Assembly (NCBI GenBank): GCA_028818695.1 | Contig: JAPPNK010000032.1 | Span: 1 to 20,506, forward strand | Reading direction: 5' to 3' | DNA: 20,506 nt | From: Candidatus Poribacteria bacterium | GTDB lineage: Bacteria; Poribacteria; WGA-4E; GCA-2687025 | In this document: positions 1 to 7,497 of the stretch, piece by piece | How positions within the stretch are numbered: the first letter of the stretch is position 1 | Layout of the letters: each line of letters starts with the position of its first letter | Notes under the pieces: model-generated | Told to the model about the DNA's origin: nothing | The model's database searches: none | Seen by the model: the letters and a program-made list of their open reading frames with translations, nothing else | Program-made: the position numbers and the translations under genes

Positions 1-1436
1 CCAGTGAGCGTTCGGAGATGCTTTCCTGTTTCCGCGTTCCATATCCGAATCGTCTCGTCGCTGCTATTGCTGGCAATGGTCCGACCGTCCGGAGAATACA
101 CCACGGAATCGACATCCCAAAGCATATTTATCTTGATCGTTCGAAGAAGCGTCCCAGTGCGCGCGTTCCAGATATGAACCCCTTCTCCGAAGACGTTGTT
201 GCTGCTACTGGCAATATTCCGACCGTTCGGAGAATACGCCACGGAATCGACACCGCCCGTATGTCCTGTGAGCGCTCGAAGAAGCTCCCCTGTTTCTGTG
301 TTCCAAATCCGAATCGTTTCGTTCATGTAGCCGCCGCTGCTGGCAATATTCCGACCGTTCGGAGAATACGCTACGAAACCAACCCCACGCGTATGTCCTG
401 TGAGCGTTCGGAGAAGCGCGCCTGTTTGGGCGTCCCAAATCCGAACTGTCTCGTCGCCGCTGCTAGCAATCGTCTGACCGTCCGGAGAATACGCCACGGA
501 ATTGACCCTGCTTATATGTCCAGTGAGCGTTCGGAGATGCGCGCCTGTTTGGGCGTCCCAAATCCGAACTGTCTCGTCACCACTACCGCCGTTGCCGCTG
601 GCAATCGTCTGACCGTCCGGAGAATACGCCACGGAATTGACCCTGCCCATATATCCGGTGAGCGTTCGGAGATGCGCTCCTGTTTGGGCGTCCCAGATCC
701 GAACCGTCCAGTCGACCCCGCTGTTGCCGCTGGCAATCGTCTGACCGTTCGGAGAATACGCCACGGAATCGACTCGGCCCGTATGTCCAGTGAGCGTTCG
801 GAGATGCGCTCCTGTTTGCGCGTCCCAGATCCGAACCGTCCTGTCGCCGCTGCCGCTGGCAATCGTCTGACCGTCCGATGAATACGCCACAGAATTGACC
901 CGGCCCGTATGTCCAGTGAGCGTTCGGAGATGCGCTCCTGTTTGCGCGTCCCAGATCCGAATCGTCCTATCGCCGCTGCCGCTGGCAATCGTCTGACCGT
1001 CCGGAGAATACGCCAAGGAATCGACATCGCCCGTATGTCCAGTGAGCGTTCGGAGATGCGTCCCCGTTTGCGCGTCCCAGATCCGAATCGTCCTATCGCC
1101 GCTGCCGCTGGCAATCGTCTGACCGTCCGATGAATATGCCAAGGAATAGACACTGCCCGAATGCCCTTTGATCAGAGCGAGTTCCATGCCGGTTCGCGCG
1201 TCATATATCCAAATGCCAACGTCGCCGCCAACTGCAAGCGTCCTTCCGTCCGGCGAGTATGCGAGCGCTTCAATTGTTCCTTTGCCGAGGCGGGCTTTGG
1301 CTCCGTTAGGCAGACTCCATTGTGTGTATTCCTCAAAGCAACCGGGCATGGGCGTCTGCGCGGAGGCGGCGACAGCGCACAGCGTCCAGAGCCATGCTAC
1401 CGTCCAACGAAACGGGAATCTGCGGGCTGCGTTCAT
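1..1436 (-). CDS. Secreted WD40-repeat (beta-propeller) protein, 3' end beyond window
   Basis: Reading leftward from the ATG at 1436 gives an open frame to the window edge, so the C-terminus is missing. The first residues look like a Sec signal peptide: basic stretch NAARRFPFR, hydrophobic core WTVAWLWTLCAVAA, likely cleavage after ASA. A degenerate first blade (YSPDGRTLAVGG, then WIYDARTG) is followed by about ten WD40 blades of the form SPDGQTIASGSGDRTIRIWD, AQTGAHLRTLTGHTG, each 41 to 45 residues. The protein probably acts outside the cytoplasm as a binding scaffold; no enzymatic domain is visible. An in-frame ATG lies at 1466, but the one at 1436 has GAGGA six bases upstream and lies downstream of the predicted transcription start, so 1436 is preferred. 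The long open frames on the opposite strand here are artefacts of the repeats. The fold is certain; the ligand is unknown. Confidence 0.9.
   Translation of the reverse strand, partial: MNAARRFPFRWTVAWLWTLCAVAASAQTPMPGCFEEYTQWSLPNGAKARLGKGTIEALAYSPDGRTLAVGGDVGIWIYDARTGMELALIKGHSGSVYSLAYSSDGQTIASGSGDRTIRIWDAQTGTHLRTLTGHTGDVDSLAYSPDGQTIASGSGDRTIRIWDAQTGAHLRTLTGHTGRVNSVAYSSDGQTIASGSGDRTVRIWDAQTGAHLRTLTGHTGRVDSVAYSPNGQTIASGNSGVDWTVRIWDAQTGAHLRTLTGYMGRVNSVAYSPDGQTIASGNGGSGDETVRIWDAQTGAHLRTLTGHISRVNSVAYSPDGQTIASSGDETVRIWDAQTGALLRTLTGHTRGVGFVAYSPNGRNIASSGGYMNETIRIWNTETGELLRALTGHTGGVDSVAYSPNGRNIASSSNNVFGEGVHIWNARTGTLLRTIKINMLWDVDSVVYSPDGRTIASNSSDETIRIWNAETGKHLRTLT
6..1170 (-). repeat. Tandem WD40-coding repeats, about ten units
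   Basis: The motif gagcgttcgg (plus strand) or a close variant recurs at about 6, 135, 270, 402, 525, 660, 792, 918, 1044 and 1170. Spacings are 129, 135, 132, 123, 135, 132, 126, 126 and 126 bases, all multiples of three, so the reading frame is kept. Units between about 525 and 1170 are nearly identical at the DNA level; those left of 400 are more diverged. Length differences come from small in-frame insertions in the turn before the ETVRIWD strand, for example SGNGGSGDE against SGSGDR. The pattern indicates recent amplification or homogenisation of blades. Confidence 0.9.
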
Positions 1437-1467
1437 GGGCTGTCCTCGCGTTTGATGTCGTTTCATG

Positions 1468-1496
1468 AGTGTACGGACAATAGGGCGCGAAGTCAA
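1468..1496 (-). promoter_or_regulatory. Sigma70-type promoter candidate for the WD40 gene
   Basis: On the minus strand, TTGACT (1496-1491) and TACACT (1473-1468) are separated by exactly 17 bases. Transcription would start near 1461, between the two possible ATG codons, which supports translation from 1436. The site lies in the gap after the FGGY gene stop codon, so the WD40 gene can be expressed apart from the upstream operon. The match is by eye only. Confidence 0.55.
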
Positions 1497-1509
1497 GGGG
1501 ATGCGCCGT

Positions 1510-2805
1510 CTAACTTCTCTCGCTCGCCGCCTGTTTGTATAAGGCGCGGCGGGCTTGCGTTTGGCGGGAACGCTCCAAGGATAAGGCGGGAGCTTTGTGG
1601 GGGGACATGACGCGGACGGCGTCTTCGGGCGTTTCATGGGTTCCATGTCCGACGGCGGCTAGCATTGCGGCTCCTAAGGCGGCTGTTTCGGGATATTCGG
1701 AGACGCGCAGCTTTTGAACGCCTAGCGCGTAGGCTGTGAAATGGGCGTAGAGGCTGTTTTGGTCGGCGGCGCTGACCGCGAGGGAGGATGGAGGAGCGCA
1801 AGCTTTCAACGCGAGCGACTCTATGCGCGCCGCCGTCTCATATGCGGACGCCTCCCAGAACGCTGTCCGGAGGGCGTTCGCGTCCAGGTCATGCGCCGCG
1901 GCGATCCATGCGCTTTCCCAGCTCTCCCCGCTCAACGGAAGAATGGGCGGCGCGTCTTCGATAGCCTCCCGCGCGGACGGAACGGAAACTGCCGGCAGCT
2001 TGAAACCCAGTAGGCGTTCCAATTTGGCGCGCCGTTCGCGCAGGGGGAGTTGTCGGTGAAAGACGCGGCCGCCTCTGCCGGCGATGCCGACCGCCGCCGG
2101 CGCGTCCAAACAGGCGAATGCGGAGCCGTTCGAGGCTGCGCCGACGCCCAACGCCCGCCCAAGCGGATCGCTGCGCCCGACGATGACCGGTATGCCGATC
2201 TCCACGCCAAACGCCTCGCGCGCCTCCTTCGCCGCGTAGCCGGAGTTGCGGAACGAGACCGTCATGCGCGGCAGCTGGGACGGGCGCAAGCCGACCGACG
2301 ACAAGCGGCGAGGGCGCGCTCTGCCTGTCCGCCAACGCACAAGCCCGGCGAACGAAAGCGGGTCGGAGCATACCTCGCCGCACAGCTTCATTCCGATGTA
2401 ATCCTTTGCAAAGCAGACCCACTGGATGCGCTTTTTGCCTGCGGTTCGTCTCATTGCCCAGCGTATTTTGCCGGGGTATGCGTTCGCGCGGCGGTCCTGT
2501 TCGCCGATTGCCGGGAGCGCGGGTTCGGCGCATTCATTCAAAAAGGCAAGATGGCGGCGCCCCGTCAAGCCGACTGCGGCGACTTGGGAGGCGTCCAGCC
2601 CTTTTTCTTGCGCTCGGCGCCAGCTTTTCAGGACTGCGGCGCTCCATTCCTCAGGGTCGTATTCCGCCCAACCATGGCGAGGAGAGCGAATCGCAAAGCG
2701 GGCTATTTCATATGCGGCGCAGCGGCCGTCAGCGGTATAAAAACCGGTTGAGGCGCGCGACTCGCCTATATCAATGCCGGCAAACAGCGGCTCCGCCGAA
2801 TCCAT
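1510..2805 (-). CDS. FGGY-family carbohydrate kinase homologue, compact and diverged
   Basis: FGGY kinases phosphorylate sugars or polyols such as xylulose, gluconate or glycerol with ATP. Visible family features: the N-terminal phosphate-loop strand GIDIGESRASTG (residues 10-21), EYDPEEW (48-54), AVGLTGRRH (77-85), QDRRA (103-107), WVCFAKDYIGMKLCGE (129-144), the segment GRSDPLGRALG with the probable catalytic Asp213, and the C-terminal ETAALGAAMLAAVG (373-386). At 431 residues it is shorter than the usual 480 to 520. Two motifs are altered: the first loop lacks the usual GT(S/T), and the C-terminal glycine-rich ATP motif (normally GGG followed by a small residue) reads SAADQNS. Activity may therefore be reduced or changed. 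It starts 11 bases after the dehydratase stop codon and is the last gene of the minus-strand operon; AAGGGG lies upstream of the start. The substrate cannot be assigned. Confidence 0.75.
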   Translation of the reverse strand: MDSAEPLFAGIDIGESRASTGFYTADGRCAAYEIARFAIRSPRHGWAEYDPEEWSAAVLKSWRRAQEKGLDASQVAAVGLTGRRHLAFLNECAEPALPAIGEQDRRANAYPGKIRWAMRRTAGKKRIQWVCFAKDYIGMKLCGEVCSDPLSFAGLVRWRTGRARPRRLSSVGLRPSQLPRMTVSFRNSGYAAKEAREAFGVEIGIPVIVGRSDPLGRALGVGAASNGSAFACLDAPAAVGIAGRGGRVFHRQLPLRERRAKLERLLGFKLPAVSVPSAREAIEDAPPILPLSGESWESAWIAAAHDLDANALRTAFWEASAYETAARIESLALKACAPPSSLAVSAADQNSLYAHFTAYALGVQKLRVSEYPETAALGAAMLAAVGHGTHETPEDAVRVMSPHKAPALSLERSRQTQARRALYKQAASERS

Positions 2806-2816
2806 TCTCCCGCCCC

Positions 2817-4964
2817 TTATCCTTTAAAGTCGAAGGTCTCGTCTGCCGATTCAACCACCGCGGACGGAGCGACGCCCAGCGAAGCGTCCGCCGCGCCTGT
2901 TAGCAGGTTTGTGGGCGATATGCGCCGCCGACGCTCCAAGATGCGCCGCAGCCGCTCTTCGCCGAGAGCGCTCCGCGTCTCCGACAGCCGCTCCTCAAGC
3001 GGAACGGCGGAACCGCGCCGCAGCGCCGACGGGTCGATCAGCGTCACGCGCCGCTTCTTTAACTGAAGCAGGAACAGATCGCCCGTCCGCAGATACAGCA
3101 TTCCGCCGCCATGCGCCGCTTCAGGGGTCGCATGTCCGATTGCCGCCCCGTAGGAGACTCCCGAATAACGCCCGTCGCTCATCAACACAACAAGCGGGTT
3201 CAGGTCGGCGTTGTGGTTGATGTACTGCGTCGGGGAAAACTGCTCCGGCATGCCGAATGCGGCGGGACCCTGCCCGCTGATGAAGATGATCATCTTCAGG
3301 ACGCGCTCTCGAACCATCGCGTCGAACAGCTCGCCGTAGGAGAGCCGCTCCGCCTCAAAGCCGGGGGCGTTGAAGCATGCCAACGCCTTCAGATTCTCAT
3401 GCGAAAACGCCTGCCGGTCGCGCAGGGAGTTTAAAATGTGCGGGTTCAGCAGGGCGTCGGTTGCCTCTTCCTCGTTCTCGAAATAAAGCCCGAAATGCGC
3501 CTTTTCGTCAAACGCTTCGATCTGCTCCGCCTTCATGCCGCTGATCTTGACGACCGCCGTCTCAAAAAAGTTGCCTCTCAAGACGTCAATGCCGCTGTAG
3601 GATCGGCGCGGCTTGGAGAGTATCACCGGGTTCTCCGTCACGCCGGACGCCGCCAAATTCCGCGCGTCCGAAAACCGCTCGCGCCAGGTTGTTCCCGCCG
3701 CCGTCGGCGCGTCTAAATGAACGGGAACGCCGTTTTGTTGAAGCTCGTAGAGAACCGTCTCCATGCCCCGTATCTGGCCGTCGCAGCACTGCTGCGCGAG
3801 CGCAAAGATGTCCCGCCCCTCCGTCAAGGAGTAGTCGAACAGGTCGGGTATCGGATGCGCGTCAATGATCGTTTCCAGATCGGACAGGCTGAACCGAACG
3901 CCCGCGTACGTCATCGCCGCAATCAGATGCATGACAAGATTCGTTGAGCCGCCGGTCGCTGAAAAGACGCGGACGCAGTTCTCAATGTTCGCCTTCATGA
4001 CGCTGGCGACGCTGTAATCGGGGTCGTTGCAGTAGCCAAGCAGCGCTTCGACCGCGACATCAATCTGCGCCTGCGTCGGCGGCTCGGTGAGCAGCTCAAG
4101 GGACGGGTGAACCATTCCAAACGCGCTCATCGCATGGCGGGACGAGTTGCCGGTTCCGTTGAATGCGCAGATGCCGCCCTTTCCGTCGCAGGTGTTGACA
4201 GCGAGGTACTTCAAAAAACGCTTCTTCTCCAGCTCCGTGATGACGCCCTCCTGCGTCATTCGGTCGAAGATGCCCTTGAACGCCTGATCGGAAGCGCACT
4301 GAAGAATAAAGGCGGCGGTTCCGCGTATGTCCTCGGCAAAATGCGGCTTGTCCATCTTCTCGGCGCGGACAGCCGCGTCCTCCAGCTCGGCTCGCAAGCT
4401 CTGCGGTATTTCTCCCCCTTTAAGTACATGCGCGGGCGCGAATGTTGCGAACACGGGGGCGTCGCCCCGCCGCTGCCGCGCCATGTCTAAAGCCGCCAAG
4501 CCGCTCAACACGCCCATCGGGGTTTTGTCGCAGCCCTGAATCACAAACGCGCCGTGGTACGACTGACCCTCCATCTGGTTCACGATCATGGCGGCGACAG
4601 CGTTGCGCGACTGCAGCGAATAGCACATGCCCATGTTGCTCTGGGCGGTTCCGTCGCAGACGACGGGGATGGAGAAGTAGAACGGAACGCCGCCCTTCTT
4701 CCAGATCGCATACGCCGCTTTCAAGACGGTATCCCAGTCGACCACATGCGCTGGATGGTCAAGCGAGCCGCCGATGACGCCGATGCGCGGCGCGTTCTCT
4801 TCCAAGCGGTCGTAGATCGCCTCAAGCGGGTAGTCTATGTCGTTGAATTTCAGCGCATACCGCGCCCTGTCCAGCAGCCCCGCGACGGTGATCGGCTCGT
4901 TCGCTTTGCCTTGAATGTTCTCGGCGTAGCTGTTCGCGCCTTTGAGTATTTTGAGTTCCCGCAT
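2817..4964 (-). CDS. IlvD/Edd-family dehydratase, probably acting on a sugar acid
   Basis: Members of this family use an Fe-S cluster and Mg2+ to remove water from 2,3-dihydroxy acids: branched-chain precursors (IlvD), 6-phosphogluconate (Edd) or aldonic acids. Cluster and metal residues are visible: Cys103 in VVCDGTAQ, Cys145 with Asp146 and Lys147 in QGCDKTP, and Cys259/Cys266 in TCDGKGGICAFNGTGNSS. The C-terminal half has SDGRYSG followed by GHATPEAAHGG, which carries the conserved catalytic serine loop. At 715 residues it is longer than IlvD (about 550 to 620) and nearer the YjhG/YagF aldonate dehydratases; the extra length includes an Arg/Glu-rich C-terminus. The start is supported by AAGGAG six bases upstream. 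It lies 33 bases after an M16 gene and 11 before the FGGY gene, a dehydratase-kinase pairing typical of sugar-acid catabolism. A role in branched-chain amino acid synthesis is less likely because no ilv genes are nearby. Confidence 0.82.
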   Translation of the reverse strand: MRELKILKGANSYAENIQGKANEPITVAGLLDRARYALKFNDIDYPLEAIYDRLEENAPRIGVIGGSLDHPAHVVDWDTVLKAAYAIWKKGGVPFYFSIPVVCDGTAQSNMGMCYSLQSRNAVAAMIVNQMEGQSYHGAFVIQGCDKTPMGVLSGLAALDMARQRRGDAPVFATFAPAHVLKGGEIPQSLRAELEDAAVRAEKMDKPHFAEDIRGTAAFILQCASDQAFKGIFDRMTQEGVITELEKKRFLKYLAVNTCDGKGGICAFNGTGNSSRHAMSAFGMVHPSLELLTEPPTQAQIDVAVEALLGYCNDPDYSVASVMKANIENCVRVFSATGGSTNLVMHLIAAMTYAGVRFSLSDLETIIDAHPIPDLFDYSLTEGRDIFALAQQCCDGQIRGMETVLYELQQNGVPVHLDAPTAAGTTWRERFSDARNLAASGVTENPVILSKPRRSYSGIDVLRGNFFETAVVKISGMKAEQIEAFDEKAHFGLYFENEEEATDALLNPHILNSLRDRQAFSHENLKALACFNAPGFEAERLSYGELFDAMVRERVLKMIIFISGQGPAAFGMPEQFSPTQYINHNADLNPLVVLMSDGRYSGVSYGAAIGHATPEAAHGGGMLYLRTGDLFLLQLKKRRVTLIDPSALRRGSAVPLEERLSETRSALGEERLRRILERRRRISPTNLLTGAADASLGVAPSAVVESADETFDFKG

Positions 4965-4997
4965 CTTCGACTCCTTCCACAGTCGCTCGCTCCGCGT

Positions 4998-6233
4998 CTA
5001 TGCTTCAAGCGTCTCCAGCGGACCGAGAGCGACAAGCGTTCCCTTCGCAAACGGATCTTCCGCCAGCAGCGTCTCCACATCCTCTTTTGTTACGGACAGG
5101 AGGCGGTTCACCGCTTCGTCCGTGTCGATATATTCGCCGCGGTACGCCCACGCCATGCCGACCGGCACGAGCCTTCCCATCGGCGTCTCGGAGTGAAGGA
5201 CGATAGACGAGGCGCCTTTCTGCTTCGCGCGTTCGATTTCGTCTTCGGAGACGCCGTTCTCGACAGCGTCTTTCAGAATGTTTTGAACCTTCTGGACAAC
5301 TTCGCCCGCGCGCTCAGGGTCGCAGGAAGCGTAGGCGCGGAACGTCCCGAACCGATCCTGCGCAGAATGCCCCATTGCGGCAGAATTGGCGACGCCGGGG
5401 TCGACCAGCCCCCAGTAGAGACGCGATCCGACGCTGTCGCCTAAGACATCCGCCAGGACGGCCGCCGCGCGCCGGCGTTCATCCTGAAGGCTCAAACCGG
5501 GCCAGAACCAGATTAGATGTTCTTGCGTGAACTGGTTGTTTTGGACAACCTTTGTTTCAACGGCGCATTCAAGCTCCGGCGTTTCGCGTCCGACATCGAA
5601 CGGGACCCAGTCGCGCGTCGCTTCGTCGATTTGGCGAACGGCGGCGTCCCAGTCGAACGCGCCTGTCAACCCGACCATGATATTCCCCGGCGAATAACGC
5701 CGCTCAAAATAGGACATCATCTGATCCCGTTCCAGGACGGAGATCGATTCGGTCGTGCCGAGGACGCTGTTGCCGGACGGGTGGCCGTTCGCAAACAGCT
5801 CCAGCCCCTCCCAGTACGCGACGGACGCAGGGTTGTCCTTATACATGGCGATCTCCTCCAAGATCACCTTCTTTTCCATCTCAAAATCGTCGTTCCGAAG
5901 GGCGGGGCGCATCATGTCGGTCAACAGGTCGATGAGGCGCGCTTGGCATTCCGGCAGGACGCGGCCGAAATAGACCGTGTTTTCGGTTGAGGTGAAGGCG
6001 TTGTACTGCGCGCCGAGTTCGTCAAATTCGCGGTTGATGTCGTCCGCGGAGCGCCGGTCGCCGCCTTTGAACATCATATGTTCTAGGAAGTGGCTGACGC
6101 CGCTCACTTCGGGCGTTTCGTCGCGCGAGCCTGTCTTGACGAAATAGCCGCATGCCATGGACTGCGCCGCCTCGTTCCGCTCGCCGACGACGACCAGCCC
6201 ATTGTCCAGTTTTGTATGCATGAACTCCATCAT
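4998..6233 (-). CDS. M16-family zinc peptidase, catalytic subunit (copy A)
   Basis: M16 enzymes are clam-shaped zinc endopeptidases that digest short unfolded peptides. Numbered from MEFMHTK, the inverted zinc motif HFLEH is at 47-51, with the third ligand at about Glu126 in VILEEIAMYKDNP, so the site is complete. At 411 residues it is a single-chain half-clam of the M16B type that must dimerise. The substrate-binding Arg/Tyr segment found in self-sufficient members is not conserved: SRLYWGLVDPGVANSA has Arg but Asn in place of Tyr. It therefore probably relies on the non-catalytic partner encoded at 7498-8739. GAGGAG precedes the tandem ATG-ATG start (6233 or 6230). No signal peptide is visible, so a cytoplasmic location is inferred. 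The first 57 and last 44 residues are almost identical to copy B next door. Confidence 0.9.
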   Translation of the reverse strand: MMEFMHTKLDNGLVVVGERNEAAQSMACGYFVKTGSRDETPEVSGVSHFLEHMMFKGGDRRSADDINREFDELGAQYNAFTSTENTVYFGRVLPECQARLIDLLTDMMRPALRNDDFEMEKKVILEEIAMYKDNPASVAYWEGLELFANGHPSGNSVLGTTESISVLERDQMMSYFERRYSPGNIMVGLTGAFDWDAAVRQIDEATRDWVPFDVGRETPELECAVETKVVQNNQFTQEHLIWFWPGLSLQDERRRAAAVLADVLGDSVGSRLYWGLVDPGVANSAAMGHSAQDRFGTFRAYASCDPERAGEVVQKVQNILKDAVENGVSEDEIERAKQKGASSIVLHSETPMGRLVPVGMAWAYRGEYIDTDEAVNRLLSVTKEDVETLLAEDPFAKGTLVALGPLETLEA

Positions 6234-6253
6234 GTTTTCTCCTCAGATGCGTC

Positions 6254-7480
6254 TTATATTTCAAGCGTTTCCAGCGGGCCGAGAGCGACAAGCGTTCCTT
6301 TCGCAAACGGATCTTCTGCCAGCAGCGCCTCCACATCCTCTTTTGTTACGGACAGGAGGCGGTTCACCGCTTCATCAGTGTCGAGATACTTTTTGCGGTA
6401 TGTCCATTCTATGCCCAGCGGCGTCAGCCTTCTCATCGGCGTTTCGGAGCGCAGAACAAGCGACGAGGCGATCTTCTGCTTCGAGCGGTCGACTTCGTCA
6501 TGAGCGACGCCGTTTTCCGCCGCATCGCGGAAGATGTCTTGAACCTTGTGGACAACCTCGCCTGCGCGGTTCGGGCTGCACTCCGCCCGCGCCGAGTAAA
6601 ATCCGTATTGATCCGCCGCGTAGGCGCCCATGGAGGCGGATTTGGCGAGACCTGAATCGACCAGATTCCAGTACATCCGCGAACCGACAGCGCCTCCCAG
6701 AACGCTCGATAGAACCTCGGCGGCGCGCTGCTTGTCGTCTTGACAGCTCGGTCCCCGCCAATACCATCTCAAATGCTCTCTCGACAGCGCGTCGTTCTGC
6801 GCGATATGCGTCTGATGAATGCAATGATGCGGCGGATACTCTCGTTCAACCTTAAAAACAGGCCAGCCGCGCGTCGCCTCTTCAACCTGCTGGACGGCGC
6901 CGCCCCAGTCGAACGCGCCGGTCAACGCAAACAGCATGTTGCTGGGCGAATACCGGCGCTCATAATACGCCGCCATCTGATCCCGCTCCAGCGCCTCGAT
7001 CGATTCCAACTCGCCTAAAACGTTGTTGCCGGACGGATGCCCGTTCGCAAACGCCTTTAGCCCCTTCACAATGGCGGTCGCCTTCGGGCTGTCGGCGCAC
7101 ATCGCAATCTCTTCAAGGACAACCTTCTTTTCCGTTTCAAAATCTTCCTTGCGAAGAGCGGGGCGCAAGAGATTGGTCAACTGGGCGATGAAACGCAACT
7201 GAAATTCAGGCAGAACCCGTCCATAAAAGATCGTGTTCTCGGATGATGTGGAGGCGTTATACCACGCGCCTATGCTCCTGAATTGCTGATGGATATTCTC
7301 TCCAGGTCTGCCGCCTTTGAACATCATATGTTCAAGAAAATGGCTGACGCCGCTCTCCTCGGGCGTTTCATCTCTGGAGCCTGTCTTGACAAAAAAACCG
7401 CACGCCATGGACTGCGCCGCTTCGTTCCGCTCGCCGACGACGACCAGCCCATTGTCCAGTTTCGTATGCATGAACTCCAT
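6254..7480 (-). CDS. M16-family zinc peptidase, catalytic subunit (copy B)
   Basis: This is a tandem paralogue of copy A, 20 bases upstream of it in the operon. HFLEH (47-51) and the distal Glu in VVLEEIAMCADSP are intact, so it should bind zinc and cleave peptides. In the Arg/Tyr segment, SRMYWNLVDSGLAKSA, Lys replaces Tyr, again suggesting dependence on the partner at 7498-8739. The start chosen is the ATG at 7480 (MEFMHTK), because the upstream AAAGAGAA aligns with the ribosome binding site of copy A. The in-frame ATG at 7495 adds only MKENA, lies two bases after the partner gene stop, and has no clear ribosome binding site, but remains possible. Central parts differ from copy A at roughly half of positions, so substrate preferences may have diverged. 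Confidence 0.88.
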   Translation of the reverse strand: MEFMHTKLDNGLVVVGERNEAAQSMACGFFVKTGSRDETPEESGVSHFLEHMMFKGGRPGENIHQQFRSIGAWYNASTSSENTIFYGRVLPEFQLRFIAQLTNLLRPALRKEDFETEKKVVLEEIAMCADSPKATAIVKGLKAFANGHPSGNNVLGELESIEALERDQMAAYYERRYSPSNMLFALTGAFDWGGAVQQVEEATRGWPVFKVEREYPPHHCIHQTHIAQNDALSREHLRWYWRGPSCQDDKQRAAEVLSSVLGGAVGSRMYWNLVDSGLAKSASMGAYAADQYGFYSARAECSPNRAGEVVHKVQDIFRDAAENGVAHDEVDRSKQKIASSLVLRSETPMRRLTPLGIEWTYRKKYLDTDEAVNRLLSVTKEDVEALLAEDPFAKGTLVALGPLETLEI

Positions 7481-7497
7481 CGCGTTCTCTTTCATTG

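Noticed and set aside
18-1153. Long open frames on both strands in the repeat region, encoding Arg-rich repeated peptides
   Set aside because: They are shadows of the WD40 repeats. Only the minus-strand frame from 1436 gives the SPDG, GH and WD motifs and a signal peptide.
1-1170. Regular direct repeats that might suggest a CRISPR array or minisatellite
   Set aside because: Unit lengths of 123 to 135 bases are all multiples of three and encode WD40 blades; there are no short repeats with unique spacers.
2050-2903. Plus-strand frames of 165 to 233 residues opposite the FGGY gene
   Set aside because: They are Arg/Ala-rich translations expected from GC-rich antisense sequence; the minus strand carries conserved kinase motifs.
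4554-5444. 296-residue plus-strand frame across the dehydratase/M16 junction
   Set aside because: It is antisense to two well-supported genes, crosses their boundary and shows no recognisable motif.
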